DNA of 64,000 nucleotides from CAVRTM01 sp963696105 (GTDB taxonomy: Bacteria > Actinomycetota > Actinomycetes > Actinomycetales > Dermatophilaceae). Shown here in pieces: positions 9,135 to 17,433 of this stretch. The DNA lies in NCBI GenBank assembly GCA_963696105.1, contig CAVOIP010000005.1, positions 1 through 64,000 on the forward strand, written 5' to 3'. The notes below the pieces were generated by a model that was not told where the DNA came from, did not search any database, and worked only from the letters and a program-made list of their open reading frames with translations. The stretch's first letter is position 1. Each line of letters starts with the position of its first letter. Position numbers and translations under genes: made by a program.

Positions 9135-9370
9135 GTGGTGTCCCTTTCCTATGGGAAGCCGCCGGCGCTTCGTGAGCAGCCAGCGGCGATGACGGTCCGC
9201 TCCCCAGACGACGGGTGCCGACGCGTCGAACGTATGTCGGTATAGGGGGCCATTCAAAGGGCCGGCAGCGAAGGTTTACGTCCGCCATACGTGGTCCAGA
9301 CCTGTGACTGACCTTTGAGTTTCCTGTGAGAGCCCCATGGACATGCCCGCCGTCGCGGCGGGACGACAGC

Positions 9371-9411
9371 AAGGGCCACCGCCGGCGCCTGGTGCGCCCG
9401 CGGTGGCCCTT
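9371..9411 (-). terminator. Terminator of the LysM gene
   Basis: Perfect 12-bp outer stem (9371-9382 with 9400-9411) and an inner ggcgc/gcgcc stem just downstream of the stop of the minus-strand LysM gene. Strong hairpin without a clear U-run. Confidence 0.7.
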
Positions 9412-9428
9412 GGCCCTGGAGGGGTGTG

Positions 9429-9803
9429 TCAGCCGGCGGCAGGGACCAGCAGTCGCTGCCCGGCGTGGACCTGGGTGCTCTCGAGGTGGTTGACCAGCTG
9501 GAGCCGGGCCACCCCCTCGGCGATCGGGAGGTCGGGCAACTGTGCCGCGGCGACCTCGGACAGGGTCTGGCCGGCCGTCACCGTGGCGGTGCCCTGCACC
9601 ACCGGCTCGGCACCGGAGCCGGCCGCCAGGACGACGGTCAGGGTGAGGACGGCGGCGAGCACGACGACGGTCACCGCCAGCCGGCCTCGACGGTTCAGGC
9701 GCAGGTGGGCGGGGCGGACGTCGGGCCCGGTGGGGACGAGCCGCAGCCGCGGACGGGCGGCTCGCTCACCCGAGGTCAGGTCCCAGGCAACTGCTGCACT
9801 CAT
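9429..9803 (-). CDS. LysM membrane protein next to lexA, probable SOS cell-division inhibitor
   Basis: ATG 9803 has a good Shine-Dalgarno (ggagg, 8 nt upstream); an ATG at 9815 is less well placed. The 124-residue protein has a cytoplasmic head, one membrane helix (LAVTVVVLAAVLTLTVVLAA) and an extracytoplasmic LysM-like domain (TVTAGQTLSEVAAAQLP ... RLLVP). It is divergent from lexA with LexA boxes in between. Small one-span LysM proteins in this position (YneA in Bacillus, Rv2719c/ChiZ in Mycobacterium, DivS in Corynebacterium) are SOS-induced division inhibitors; the same role is inferred here. Confidence 0.8.
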   Translation of the reverse strand: MSAAVAWDLTSGERAARPRLRLVPTGPDVRPAHLRLNRRGRLAVTVVVLAAVLTLTVVLAAGSGAEPVVQGTATVTAGQTLSEVAAAQLPDLPIAEGVARLQLVNHLESTQVHAGQRLLVPAAG

Positions 9804-9841
9804 GGAGTCCTCCATCTCTCGTGCACGTGAGCGGCCTCGCG

Positions 9842-9857
9842 CCGAACATGTGTCCGA
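9842..9857. promoter_or_regulatory. LexA box-like site 1
   Basis: CCGAACATGTGTCCGA matches the actinobacterial SOS box TCGAAC-N4-GTTCGA at 10 of 12 fixed positions. It lies about 40 bp upstream of the LysM gene and directly abuts site 2. Confidence 0.6.
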
Positions 9858-9873
9858 TAGAACGTGTGTACGA
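9858..9873. promoter_or_regulatory. LexA box-like site 2
   Basis: TAGAACGTGTGTACGA matches TCGAAC-N4-GTTCGA at 10 of 12 fixed positions. It follows site 1 without spacing, so the two would form a tandem operator on the LysM-gene side. Confidence 0.6.
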
Positions 9874-9910
9874 TTTCTAGCACGGCACCCGAGGAAAGTC
9901 GAGACACGGG

Positions 9911-9926
9911 TCGAACAGGTGTTTGA
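9911..9926. promoter_or_regulatory. LexA box-like site 3
   Basis: TCGAACAGGTGTTTGA matches the SOS box at 11 of 12 fixed positions, the best of the three. It lies about 180 bp upstream of the lexA start, implying a long lexA leader, and fits autoregulation of lexA. Confidence 0.75.
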
Positions 9927-10105
9927 AACTCCCGCGCGGGCCGCATACCTTTGCCTCATGCCCTCCAGCCAAGCAGCGACCACTGACAAGGGGTCTGCGC
10001 GCACGGCGAGGGGGCGCACGACGGCCTGGGTCGCGAGCACGGTCGCGAGCACGGCGGCCGGCACCGCGGCATCGCCCTCCGGGGCCCGAGCAGAGGAACG
10101 AGAGC

Positions 10106-10852
10106 ATGGCTGAGATCCACGAGATGCCCGACCGGGACCAGGGCGACGGGCTGACCACCCGCCAGCGCCGGGTGCTGGAGGTCATCCGCAACTCGGTCGA
10201 CCGCCGCGGCTATCCCCCGAGCCTGCGCGAGATCGGCGAGGCCGTGGGTCTCACAAGCCCGAGCAGCGTCTCCCACCAGCTCTCCGCGCTCGAGCGCAAG
10301 GGCTACCTGCGCAAGGACCCCAACCGTCCCCGCGCCATCGAGGTCGTCTCCCCCGACACCGCCCGCGAGGGCCGGGGCTACCGCGGCTCGGCGAACGCGG
10401 CTCCTGCCGGTGCCGGTGGCACGTCGGGGCCCGTGGGCGCTGCGGGCGACGAGACCGGCAGCGGTGACGCCCGCCCGGCCGCGGCGTACGTGCCCGTCGT
10501 GGGCCGGATCGCCGCCGGTGGCCCGATCCTGGCCGAGGAGGTCGTCGAGGACGTCTTCCCGCTGCCCAAGCAGCTGGTCGGCGAGGGCGAGCTGTTCATG
10601 CTCAAGGTCGTCGGTGACTCCATGGTCGACGCGGCCATCTGCGACGGCGACTGGGTGGTCGTGCGCCAGCAGCCGACGGCCGACAACGGCGACATCGTCG
10701 CGGCGCTGCTGGACAACGAGGCCACGGTCAAGACGTTCAAGCGCAAGGACGGCCACGTGTGGCTGATGCCGCACAACGAGGCCTACTCCCCCATCGACGG
10801 CGACGCCGCCTCCATCCTGGGCAAGGTCACCGCCGTCCTGCGCCGGGTCTGA
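10106..10852 (+). CDS. lexA: LexA, SOS repressor and self-cleaving protease
   Basis: Start at ATG 10106 behind agaggaacgag. The 248-residue protein has an N-terminal winged-helix DNA-binding domain (residues 15-75, TSPSSVSHQLSALERKGYL), a Gly/Ala-rich linker of about 40 residues, then the S24 peptidase domain. The Ala137-Gly138 cleavage bond, Ser172 (GDSMVD) and Lys209 (NEATVKTF) of the self-cleavage dyad are all present. It represses SOS genes and is inactivated when RecA filaments promote its cleavage. The linker is on the long side, as common in high-GC actinobacteria. Confidence 0.97.
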   Translation: MAEIHEMPDRDQGDGLTTRQRRVLEVIRNSVDRRGYPPSLREIGEAVGLTSPSSVSHQLSALERKGYLRKDPNRPRAIEVVSPDTAREGRGYRGSANAAPAGAGGTSGPVGAAGDETGSGDARPAAAYVPVVGRIAAGGPILAEEVVEDVFPLPKQLVGEGELFMLKVVGDSMVDAAICDGDWVVVRQQPTADNGDIVAALLDNEATVKTFKRKDGHVWLMPHNEAYSPIDGDAASILGKVTAVLRRV

Positions 10853-10923
10853 GCGCCGGGTACGGCGGCGCGGCGTCCCTGCGGGGGCGCCGCACCTGGC
10901 CGGGGCCGCCGCACGCTGGTGTT

Positions 10924-11024
10924 CCCTGGCCGGGCGCCCGGGTCGAGCTCGGCTCGGGTCCCTGGCCAGGCGGCCCGGTCGAGCTCGTCGCGCTCCGCTG
11001 GCTAGGCTGCCCGGTCCAGCTCGG
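10924..11024. repeat. Three degenerate 36-bp-period repeats
   Basis: Units of about 29 bp start at 10924, 10960 and 10996, exactly 36 bp apart, each of the form c-ctggc-gggc--cccgg-tc-agctcg. The third unit encodes the last residues of the sirtuin on the minus strand, so the end of that gene may have been shaped by duplication. The lexA-sirtuin gap is otherwise empty. Confidence 0.6.
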
Positions 11025-11877
11025 CGACCAGCCGGCTCAACGTGGCCCCCAGGGGCGCGTCGAGGCGGATCGTGGCCTGCTCGTCACCACGGGTCGCACC
11101 GCGGGTGACGATCGCGACCGGGAGCGAGAGCGACGCTGCGCGGCGTACGAAGCGGTAGCCGGACATCACCTGCAGGGACGAGCCCAGCACCAGCAGCCCC
11201 CGCGACCGCTCGACCTGCTCGAAGCAGCGCTCGACCAGCGGCTTGGGAACCGACTCGCCGAAGAACACGACGTCGGGCTTGACCGCGTCGCTGGCACACA
11301 CCAGGCACCGGGGCGGGTGGAAGCCCTGCACAGCCTCCTCGGGCAGCACCACGTCGCCGTCCGGCCGGATCTCCCCGGCCGCCACCTCGAAGCCCGGGTT
11401 CGCCTCCCGCAGGCGGGCATCCAGGTCCTCGCGCCGGGCCGTCTCGCCGCAGTTCAGGCAGACCACCCGGTCGAGGTTGCCGTGCAGCTCGAGCACCTCG
11501 CGCGCGCCGCCGGCCTGGTGCAGGCCGTCGACGTTCTGGGTGATCACCGCGCGCAGCAGTCCGCGGCGCTGCAGCGCGGCCACCGCGTGGTGGCCGTCGT
11601 TCGGACCGGCCGCGGCGAACCGGCGCCAGCCGACGAAGCTGCGGGCCCAGTAGCGGCGGCGGTTCTCCGCCGAGGCGACGAACTCGCCGTAGGTCATCGG
11701 GGTCACCCGCCGCCTGCCGTCAGGGCCGCGGTAGTCGGGGATGCCCGACTCCGTGCTCAGGCCGGCACCGCTCAGCACCACGAGGTCACCTCGTGCCACC
11801 AGTCCGGCCAGCGCTTCGAACTGCTCCGCATGAGGGCTCGCCTCACGAACCGCAGCGGGGACACTGTGTCTCTCCAT
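11002..11877 (-). CDS. Sir2-family NAD-dependent protein deacylase (sirtuin)
   Basis: ATG 11877 is preceded by a good Shine-Dalgarno (aaggag, 9 nt spacing); an in-frame ATG at 11904 is possible. The 291-residue protein has the NAD-binding GAGLSTESGIPDYRG, the Gln-Asn-Val-Asp motif (TQNVDGLHQAGG), the catalytic His in ELHGN and four zinc-type cysteines (CLNCG ... CLVC). It should remove acyl groups from lysines using NAD. It faces away from lexA and shows no operon partner. Confidence 0.93.
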   Translation of the reverse strand: MERHSVPAAVREASPHAEQFEALAGLVARGDLVVLSGAGLSTESGIPDYRGPDGRRRVTPMTYGEFVASAENRRRYWARSFVGWRRFAAAGPNDGHHAVAALQRRGLLRAVITQNVDGLHQAGGAREVLELHGNLDRVVCLNCGETARREDLDARLREANPGFEVAAGEIRPDGDVVLPEEAVQGFHPPRCLVCASDAVKPDVVFFGESVPKPLVERCFEQVERSRGLLVLGSSLQVMSGYRFVRRAASLSLPVAIVTRGATRGDEQATIRLDAPLGATLSRLVAELDRAA

Positions 11878-12155
11878 GGCCCGAGGCTCCTTGACGCGCG
11901 ACATCCTGGCAACGTGGCCGCCCGGACCGGCAGGCGCCCCGCGGTCATACTCCTCCACCGGGCCGCCGGAACGACACCCGGGGATGGTGCCGGAGGTCGG
12001 CCCGGTGCAGGGGCGTCGCGACGCGGCCGCAGAGGGTCCGCAGGCGTGGGCGACGAGCGTCGAGCCGCTACCAGAGCCACCCTGCCGTGGGTAGGCTCCG
12101 TTTCATCTCCATCGCGAAGGTCGCGGCCGCCTCCGGGGGCGGTGAGGTTGGGGGT

Positions 12156-12995
12156 GTGAGGGTGTCGGGTCGGGATGTGCGCCCACACTGGCGGGCTGGC
12201 CTGCTCGCCAGTGTGGTCCTCGCCGCAGGCTGTTCGTCCGCGGGCGGCGCCTCGTCGTCCACGACGCACGAACCCCCGACGACGTCGACGGCCGCCGCGT
12301 CGTCGACGGTGTCCCCCGAGGTCGTCGCGAGGCTCAAGGAGCTCACCGCGACCGCGGCTCTGGGTGACTCCGTCCCTTACGGCACCGCGTGTGACTGCTC
12401 GCCGTATCCGCAGCTGGTCGGCGCCGATATCGCGCGGGTCGCCGGCCACGCGGTCGAGACCTCGAACGACGCGGTTCCCGGCTACCAGACCGCTGACGTG
12501 GTCGCCCAGCTCGCGCATGACAGGAGGGTCATCCACAGCCTCAGGAACAGCCACGCGGTGACGGTCGAGGTCGGTGCGAACGACGTCGCCTACTCGTCGG
12601 CCTGTGCCACGGACGTCGCCTGCTACGACCAGAAGCTTCCGCAGATCACCAGCAACCTGACAGCCATCGTCACCCGGATCCATCAGCTGGCCGCCGGGAG
12701 CCCCGTGGTGCTACTCGACTACTGGAGTGTCTGGCTGGGAGGCGAGTACGCCACGGCGCAGGGTCAGGCGTACGTCGATGCCGCCACAGCCGTCACCACG
12801 AGCGTGAACGACACGATCAGCGCGGTCGCGCGGGCAACGGGCTCGACGTACGTCGACCTCAGGACGGCGTTCCGTGGCCCCGACGACGCCTGGGACGAGA
12901 CCCACCTGCTCGCTTCCGACGGCGAGCACCCGAACGCGGCCGGCCACGTACGGATCGCTGAGGCGGTCGCGCAGACCGTCACCGCCTCTGCCTGA
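12156..12995 (+). CDS. SGNH/GDSL-type esterase lipoprotein
   Basis: GTG 12156 (or 12162) starts a lipoprotein signal ending in LAAGC, then a Ser/Thr-rich linker and an SGNH hydrolase domain. Block I is LGDSVPYG with Ser72, block III is GAND, and block V is Asp255-x-x-His258 (DGEHPNAAGH). About 279 residues. Probably a surface-anchored esterase or lipase; substrate unknown. An earlier GTG at 12087 would place about 23 residues before the signal and is less likely. Confidence 0.83.
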   Translation: MRVSGRDVRPHWRAGLLASVVLAAGCSSAGGASSSTTHEPPTTSTAAASSTVSPEVVARLKELTATAALGDSVPYGTACDCSPYPQLVGADIARVAGHAVETSNDAVPGYQTADVVAQLAHDRRVIHSLRNSHAVTVEVGANDVAYSSACATDVACYDQKLPQITSNLTAIVTRIHQLAAGSPVVLLDYWSVWLGGEYATAQGQAYVDAATAVTTSVNDTISAVARATGSTYVDLRTAFRGPDDAWDETHLLASDGEHPNAAGHVRIAEAVAQTVTASA

Positions 12996-13061
12996 CCCGG
13001 CCGGAACGACATGGCGACGACTGGCCGTCGCCCCTGGGCGCGGCGTCAGAACACGCCTGCC

Positions 13062-14345
13062 TCACCAGTGGCCGAGCAGGGTCCGTGACGCGGAGTCCCG
13101 GAGGGCCAGGTCGACGACCGCGGGGTCGGCCACGTCCGGGTGCGGCGGGCGCAGCGGAGCCTCGACGCGGACGAGCTCCGGCTGGTGGCGGTGGATCGCC
13201 GCGTCGGCGACGAGGTAGCCGTGCCGCTCGAGCACGTGGCGCTCGACCTGCGAGAACGCGTCGAGGTCGGTGCGGATGGCGTTGAGCAGCTCGACCGTCG
13301 CAGCCGGATAGGAGTGAGGCACCTTGGTGTCCAACGACCACGTCACCCCTGACAGGGCGGCGCGGGCGAAGCTGGCGTGCAGCCACCGGAGGCGCACCGA
13401 CGTGCCGCCACCGCTGGAGATCGCCATGATCCGCAGCAACCGGCCGAAGACCGTGCGCTCGGTGCCCGCGCGGAACACCGAGCCGCCGTCGCTGACCAGG
13501 ACGGTGGCGTGGTTCTTCCAGACCGGCTCGAGCGCGAGGTTGTCGTAGACCCCGCCATCGGTCAGCCGGATCCGGCCGCGGATCTCGTCGCGCGCCTGCT
13601 GGTCCTCGCTGCCGTGGGACCCGCCGGCGAGCCGGAGCACGTTGCCGTCGAAAGCCATCGGCTCGAAGTAGGGAGGGAAGGCGCACGACGCGGCGATGGC
13701 GTCGGCGACCCGCAGCTCCGGGGGTGGCGCGGCGTAGCCCAGCCGGTAGTCGCCGACACGTCCGCGCGGCTGCTCCACGCTGGGGCAGGCGAAGGTCCAG
13801 TCGACGCCATAGGCGACCTCGGTCGCACCGGTGATGACGGTCGGTCCGCCGATGCCGTTGTCGCGCAAGGGTGTTGACCACCACGGCACGGCGTCGGCGA
13901 GCCGGTCGGCCAGGGCGCGGGTCGACCCGTCGGGCATGGTCCAGCGCCAGGGCAGCAGCCGCGTCAGCAACGCCGGCGTGCGGATGTTGCGTTGCGCCAG
14001 CCGTTCCAACGGGGCCGCCACGAGCTCCTCGAACCCCTGCACCCGGCCGTCCTGAAGGCGCCCCGCGTGCCCGGGAGGAGGTCCGTCGGGGGCCGGGTCA
14101 GGTCCGGGCTCGAGCCGGTCGTCGTCGGGCATCGGCGGCTCGGGCCAGACCAGGCGGGGGTCGGCCAGCAGGTTGGCGATGAGGGCACCACCAGAGACGG
14201 CGCTGATGGTGCGCACCTGCCCCAGCACCCCGAGCTCGTCGAGGCGGCGCAGCGCACCGAGGTGGAACAGCGCGGCGCGGTAGCCACCGCCGGACAGGCA
14301 CAAGCCCACGCCGTGCCGGCGCCTCCCGGGGCTCGATGTCGTCAT
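13062..14345 (-). CDS. Patatin-like phospholipase
   Basis: Start ATG 14345 (MTTSSPGRRR). The 427-residue protein opens with the oxyanion motif of patatins (CLSGGGYRAALFHLGAL), has the nucleophile elbow ISAVSGGALI, with Ser in V-S-G-G rather than the textbook G-x-S-x-G, and the catalytic Asp in LTDGGVYDN. No signal peptide, so cytoplasmic or membrane-associated acyl hydrolase. It lies 106 bp downstream of the class V aminotransferase on the same strand; a functional link is not evident. Confidence 0.88.
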   Translation of the reverse strand: MTTSSPGRRRHGVGLCLSGGGYRAALFHLGALRRLDELGVLGQVRTISAVSGGALIANLLADPRLVWPEPPMPDDDRLEPGPDPAPDGPPPGHAGRLQDGRVQGFEELVAAPLERLAQRNIRTPALLTRLLPWRWTMPDGSTRALADRLADAVPWWSTPLRDNGIGGPTVITGATEVAYGVDWTFACPSVEQPRGRVGDYRLGYAAPPPELRVADAIAASCAFPPYFEPMAFDGNVLRLAGGSHGSEDQQARDEIRGRIRLTDGGVYDNLALEPVWKNHATVLVSDGGSVFRAGTERTVFGRLLRIMAISSGGGTSVRLRWLHASFARAALSGVTWSLDTKVPHSYPAATVELLNAIRTDLDAFSQVERHVLERHGYLVADAAIHRHQPELVRVEAPLRPPHPDVADPAVVDLALRDSASRTLLGHW

Positions 14346-14451
14346 TCCCCGATGCAACCACGTCCCACTGACAGCCGCCTCCAGGCCGGCCGCGCGGCGG
14401 CACCCGCCGTACGGCGTGCTGCGCGACACGCTGCGCGGCGCGGACCCGGCG

Positions 14452-15564
14452 TCAGAGAGGGAAGGGCAGCCCGGCGAGCGCGCCGGCGACCAGCTCGACG
14501 TCGTCGTCGTCGTTCCAGACGTGGAACGCGATGCGCACCCGGCCGGCCCGCGAGGCCACGACCGCACCGCGCCCGGCGAGCCGGGCCGCTGCCCGGCCGT
14601 CGGGGTCGGCCAGCGACACGACTGGCCGTCCGGCCGGCTCCTCTCCCAGCCGGGCCCGCAGCCGGTCGGCGAGGGCGACGTCGTGGTCGCGGATCATCCC
14701 GGTGGGGACAGAGGTCATCACCTCGAGCGCCGGCACCGCGCCGACCCAGGACAGCCAGGCCGGTGAGACGTCGAAGCGGCTCGCGTCGGTGGCGAGGTGC
14801 ATCTGGGGGCCGTAGCAGGAGGCCCACACGTCCGCACCGGCGTACCAGCCGGCATGGATCGGGCGGATCTGCTCGACGAGCTCGGGCCGCACGGTCAGGT
14901 AGGCGGTGCCGCGGGGCTGGCAGAGCCACTTGTACGCCGAGCAGACGGTCAGGTCGTAGTCGCCGGCCTGCACGGGCAGCCAGCCGGCGGCCTGGGTGAG
15001 GTCGCAGAACGTCAGCGCGCCCACGCTCCGGGCGGCCCGGGCGACCGCCGCCCCGTCGACGAGGCTGCCGCACGCGCTCTGGGCGAGGGAGAAGGCCACC
15101 AGAGTGGTGCGTTCGGTGACCGAGGACGCGAGGTCCTGCAGCGCCACCTGGCGCACGGTGACGCCGCGGTCGGCCTGGGCGAGGAAGGGGAAGACGACCG
15201 AGGAGAAGTCGTCGTTGACGCACACGACCTCGGCGTCGTCCGGCAGCGAGGCGGCCACGAGCCCGGCGAAGACCGACGTCTGGGACCCCACCGCAACCCA
15301 CTCCGGCGGTACGCCGACGAGCCCGGCGTACAGCCCGCGGGCGGTCTGCACCGAGACGTCGTAGCCGGCGGCGGTCGCCCGGCCCTGCTGCCACGTCGTC
15401 ACGGCATCGCGGGTCGCGTCGGCCACCGTGCGCGGCGGCAGCCCCATGGTCGCCGCGTTCAGGTAGCCCGGCGCCGGCTCGAAGGACCTCCGGAGCCCGG
15501 CCAGCGCAGTGACGGCCTCCGAAGGAGAGGCGGGCTGGATTTCGAGCGAGGTGCCGGTGGTCAT
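14452..15564 (-). CDS. Class V aminotransferase-fold PLP enzyme, divergent from a LysR regulator
   Basis: ATG 15564 chosen (MTTGTSLEIQ); an ATG at 15597 would run into the regulatory region. The 370-residue protein has the class V fold: an N-terminal substrate loop (PGYLNAATMGLP), Asp-Leu-Thr-Gln-Ala (FCDLTQAAG) for the cofactor and the PLP lysine in CSAYKWLCQPRG. Such enzymes act as cysteine desulfurase-like, kynureninase-like or aminotransferase enzymes; exact reaction unknown. The divergent LysR gene probably controls it. Confidence 0.85.
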   Translation of the reverse strand: MTTGTSLEIQPASPSEAVTALAGLRRSFEPAPGYLNAATMGLPPRTVADATRDAVTTWQQGRATAAGYDVSVQTARGLYAGLVGVPPEWVAVGSQTSVFAGLVAASLPDDAEVVCVNDDFSSVVFPFLAQADRGVTVRQVALQDLASSVTERTTLVAFSLAQSACGSLVDGAAVARAARSVGALTFCDLTQAAGWLPVQAGDYDLTVCSAYKWLCQPRGTAYLTVRPELVEQIRPIHAGWYAGADVWASCYGPQMHLATDASRFDVSPAWLSWVGAVPALEVMTSVPTGMIRDHDVALADRLRARLGEEPAGRPVVSLADPDGRAAARLAGRGAVVASRAGRVRIAFHVWNDDDDVELVAGALAGLPFPL

Positions 15565-15623
15565 GCCTCCGACTGTGCCCGACGATCGGCTCATCACACA
15601 ATGACTGGGAAACTAGCCAGCGG

Positions 15624-15638
15624 ATAACTCATCGTTAT
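15624..15638. promoter_or_regulatory. Candidate LysR operator
   Basis: The perfect dyad ataac-tcatc-gttat lies 12 bp before the LysR start, in the 85-bp gap between the divergent LysR and aminotransferase genes. Its 15-bp size and AT-rich half-sites fit the T-N11-A type of LysR site; binding is inferred. Confidence 0.6.
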
Positions 15639-15649
15639 ACCATCGAGGC

Positions 15650-16579
15650 ATGATCGACGCCGCGGGACTGCGCGTGATGCGCGCCATTGCCGACGAGGGC
15701 AGCTTCACCGGGGCCGCCCTGTCCCTGGGGTACTCCCAGCCGGCCATCTCCCAGATGGTCCGCCGGCTCGAGCAGCGCACCGGCACCGTCCTGGTCGAGC
15801 GTGTCGGGCGCAACGTGCGCCTGACCGAGGCCGGGCAGGTGCTCGCCCGCCACGCGGTCGGCGTCCTCGCGGCGCTGGACGCCGCCGAGGAGGAGGTCGC
15901 CGCGATCGCGGGCCTGCGGGCCGGCCGGGTGCGCCTGATGGCCTTCCCCTCGTCCTCGGCCACGCTCGTGCCCCGCGCCCTGGCCCTGGTCAAGCAGCGG
16001 TTCCCCGAGGTCAAGGTCACGTTCACCGAGGCCGAGCCGCCGGAGTCGCTGGCCGCGCTGCGAGCCGGCGAGTGCGACCTGGCCGTTGCCTTCGCCTACG
16101 AGGGCACCGACCTCGGCCGCGGCGAGGAGGACCTTGACATGTTCGTCACGTCCAAGCTGATGGATGACGAGGTGCGTCTCGCCCTGCCGCGCAGCCACCC
16201 CATGGCCAGCGCGCCGGTCGGCGAGCTGTCCGCCCTCTCGCAGGAGTCCTGGATCGCCGGCTGCCCGCGCTGTCGCGGCCACCTGCTCCACCTCTGCTCC
16301 AAGGCCGGGTTCACTCCCAACGTCTCGTTCGAGACCGAGGACTACGTGGCCGTGCTCGGGCTGGTGGCCGAGGGCCTGGGCGTGGCGCTCATCCCCGATC
16401 TCATCCTGCGCAGCGCAAGCCACCCCGACGTCGTCACCCTGCCGGTCGAGCCGGCATCACGACGAGCCGTCCACGTCGTCACCACCGCGGACCTGCAGCG
16501 GGTGCCGGCGGTCAAGGCCACCCTGGACGCGCTCTGCGAGAGCGCCCACGCCCCCGCGCGGGTCCTGACCCAGGCCTGA
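15650..16579 (+). CDS. LysR-family transcriptional regulator
   Basis: The 309-residue protein has the LysR winged-helix head (residues 1-60; GSFTGAALSLGYSQPAISQMVRRLE) and a periplasmic-binding-like effector domain. It contains a Cys-Pro-Arg-Cys-Arg motif (AGCPRCRGHLLHLC), which could allow redox or metal sensing, or be structural. It is divergent from the class V aminotransferase, the usual layout for a regulator and its target. Confidence 0.92.
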   Translation: MIDAAGLRVMRAIADEGSFTGAALSLGYSQPAISQMVRRLEQRTGTVLVERVGRNVRLTEAGQVLARHAVGVLAALDAAEEEVAAIAGLRAGRVRLMAFPSSSATLVPRALALVKQRFPEVKVTFTEAEPPESLAALRAGECDLAVAFAYEGTDLGRGEEDLDMFVTSKLMDDEVRLALPRSHPMASAPVGELSALSQESWIAGCPRCRGHLLHLCSKAGFTPNVSFETEDYVAVLGLVAEGLGVALIPDLILRSASHPDVVTLPVEPASRRAVHVVTTADLQRVPAVKATLDALCESAHAPARVLTQA

Positions 16580-16687
16580 GGGCCTGCACGCCGGACCCGG
16601 GTGGCCCTAGCGGCCGCCCGAGGGCCGGTCCGTCAGCATGCAGGTCGGCCGTGCTGACGGCCGGCGGATCCGATGCACTGACGGCCG

Positions 16688-16777
16688 TCGGCCGGTGTCG
16701 GCAGGTGCGCGTCGGCCGGTGTCGGCCGGTGCGCGTCGGCCGGTGTCGGCCGGTGACTCGGCCGGTCACTCGGCCGG
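16688..16777. repeat. Short tandem repeats of tcggccggtg
   Basis: The 10-mer tcggccggtg occurs in back-to-back pairs separated by cgcg, forming a 24-bp unit repeated three times (16688-16711, 16712-16735, 16736-16759) and then degenerating to 16777. It sits between the LysR gene and the terminator of the secreted-protein gene. Confidence 0.7.
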
Positions 16778-16809
16778 ACGGCCCCGCCCCGCGCACGGGG
16801 CAGGGCCGT
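16778..16809 (-). terminator. Terminator of the small secreted-protein gene
   Basis: Inverted repeat with a 13-bp arm (16778-16790 with 16797-16809, one mismatch) and a 6-nt loop, about 20 bp after the stop of the minus-strand gene. Confidence 0.65.
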
Positions 16810-16830
16810 CTGACCGAACGGAGCCCCCCT

Positions 16831-17259
16831 TCAGGACACCGCCGCGGCGGCCGCCGGGACGTAGCCGGAGTCGTGGTACGTGAACGTGACCGTGTAGACG
16901 TAGCCCTTCCTGACCTTGAACTGGTACGAGTCGTACTGGTGGCTGTCGAAGTCCGCGTGGTCGGCGTACTGGTTGACGTAGACGTTGACCCAGCCGGTCT
17001 TGACCTTGGTCTGGAAGCAGTCGTAGCTGCGGTCGCCGAGCGACACGTCCCAGCTGTGGTGATAGGAGTCGTCGATGCTGTAGTCGCCCCAGTAGTGGTA
17101 GCTGGGGTCGTAGTCGTAGACCTTCTGGCAGACCTTGACCCAGCCGTAGCCGTTGCTGTTGTTGTTGCTCTGGGTGCTGGCGTGCGCCGGCGACGCGAGG
17201 CCCAGGGGAACGACGGCGACTGCGCCCGCTGCGGCAAGTGCACGGATGACCTTGTTCAT
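16831..17259 (-). CDS. Small secreted Tyr/Asp-rich protein, family unknown
   Basis: ATG 17259 follows aggag at good spacing. The 142-residue product has a classical signal peptide (MNKVIRALAAAGAVAVVPLG, cut after PAHA). The mature part of about 110 residues is unusually rich in Tyr, Asp, His, Ser and Asn with two cysteines (VKVCQKVYDYD, SYDCFQTKV), so one disulphide is likely. It ends in a short Ala run. Composition differs sharply from the neighbours and I recognise no family. The beta-rich, aromatic sequence suggests a small extracellular domain. Confidence 0.75.
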   Translation of the reverse strand: MNKVIRALAAAGAVAVVPLGLASPAHASTQSNNNSNGYGWVKVCQKVYDYDPSYHYWGDYSIDDSYHHSWDVSLGDRSYDCFQTKVKTGWVNVYVNQYADHADFDSHQYDSYQFKVRKGYVYTVTFTYHDSGYVPAAAAAVS

Positions 17260-17433
17260 GTCCCACTCCTGATCTGTTGGATCTGCTTGGCCTGCAACTT
17301 GATTCAGTTGCTGTACAAGAACCATCGCGCCGGCGGCCATGCGCTCGATAGCCACCCAAGGTGGAGGGAATCCCCACCCTGCCGACCGAGCGAACCGCGA
17401 CACTCCCGTGCCGTCCCACCGCGTCACCCCCCA

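Noticed and set aside
9226..9241. Half LexA-box (TCGAAC-GTAT-GTCGGT) before the M6 protease
   Set aside because: Only one half-site fits; the other half has three mismatches of six.
6669..9245. Long open frame antisense to the M6 protease
   Set aside because: No ribosome site or domain; the protease has a signal peptide and zinc motif on the other strand. Long antisense frames are expected at this GC content.
9958..10113. 51-residue frame overlapping the lexA leader and start
   Set aside because: No ribosome site, composition of random GC-rich frame, and it overlaps the well-supported lexA start.
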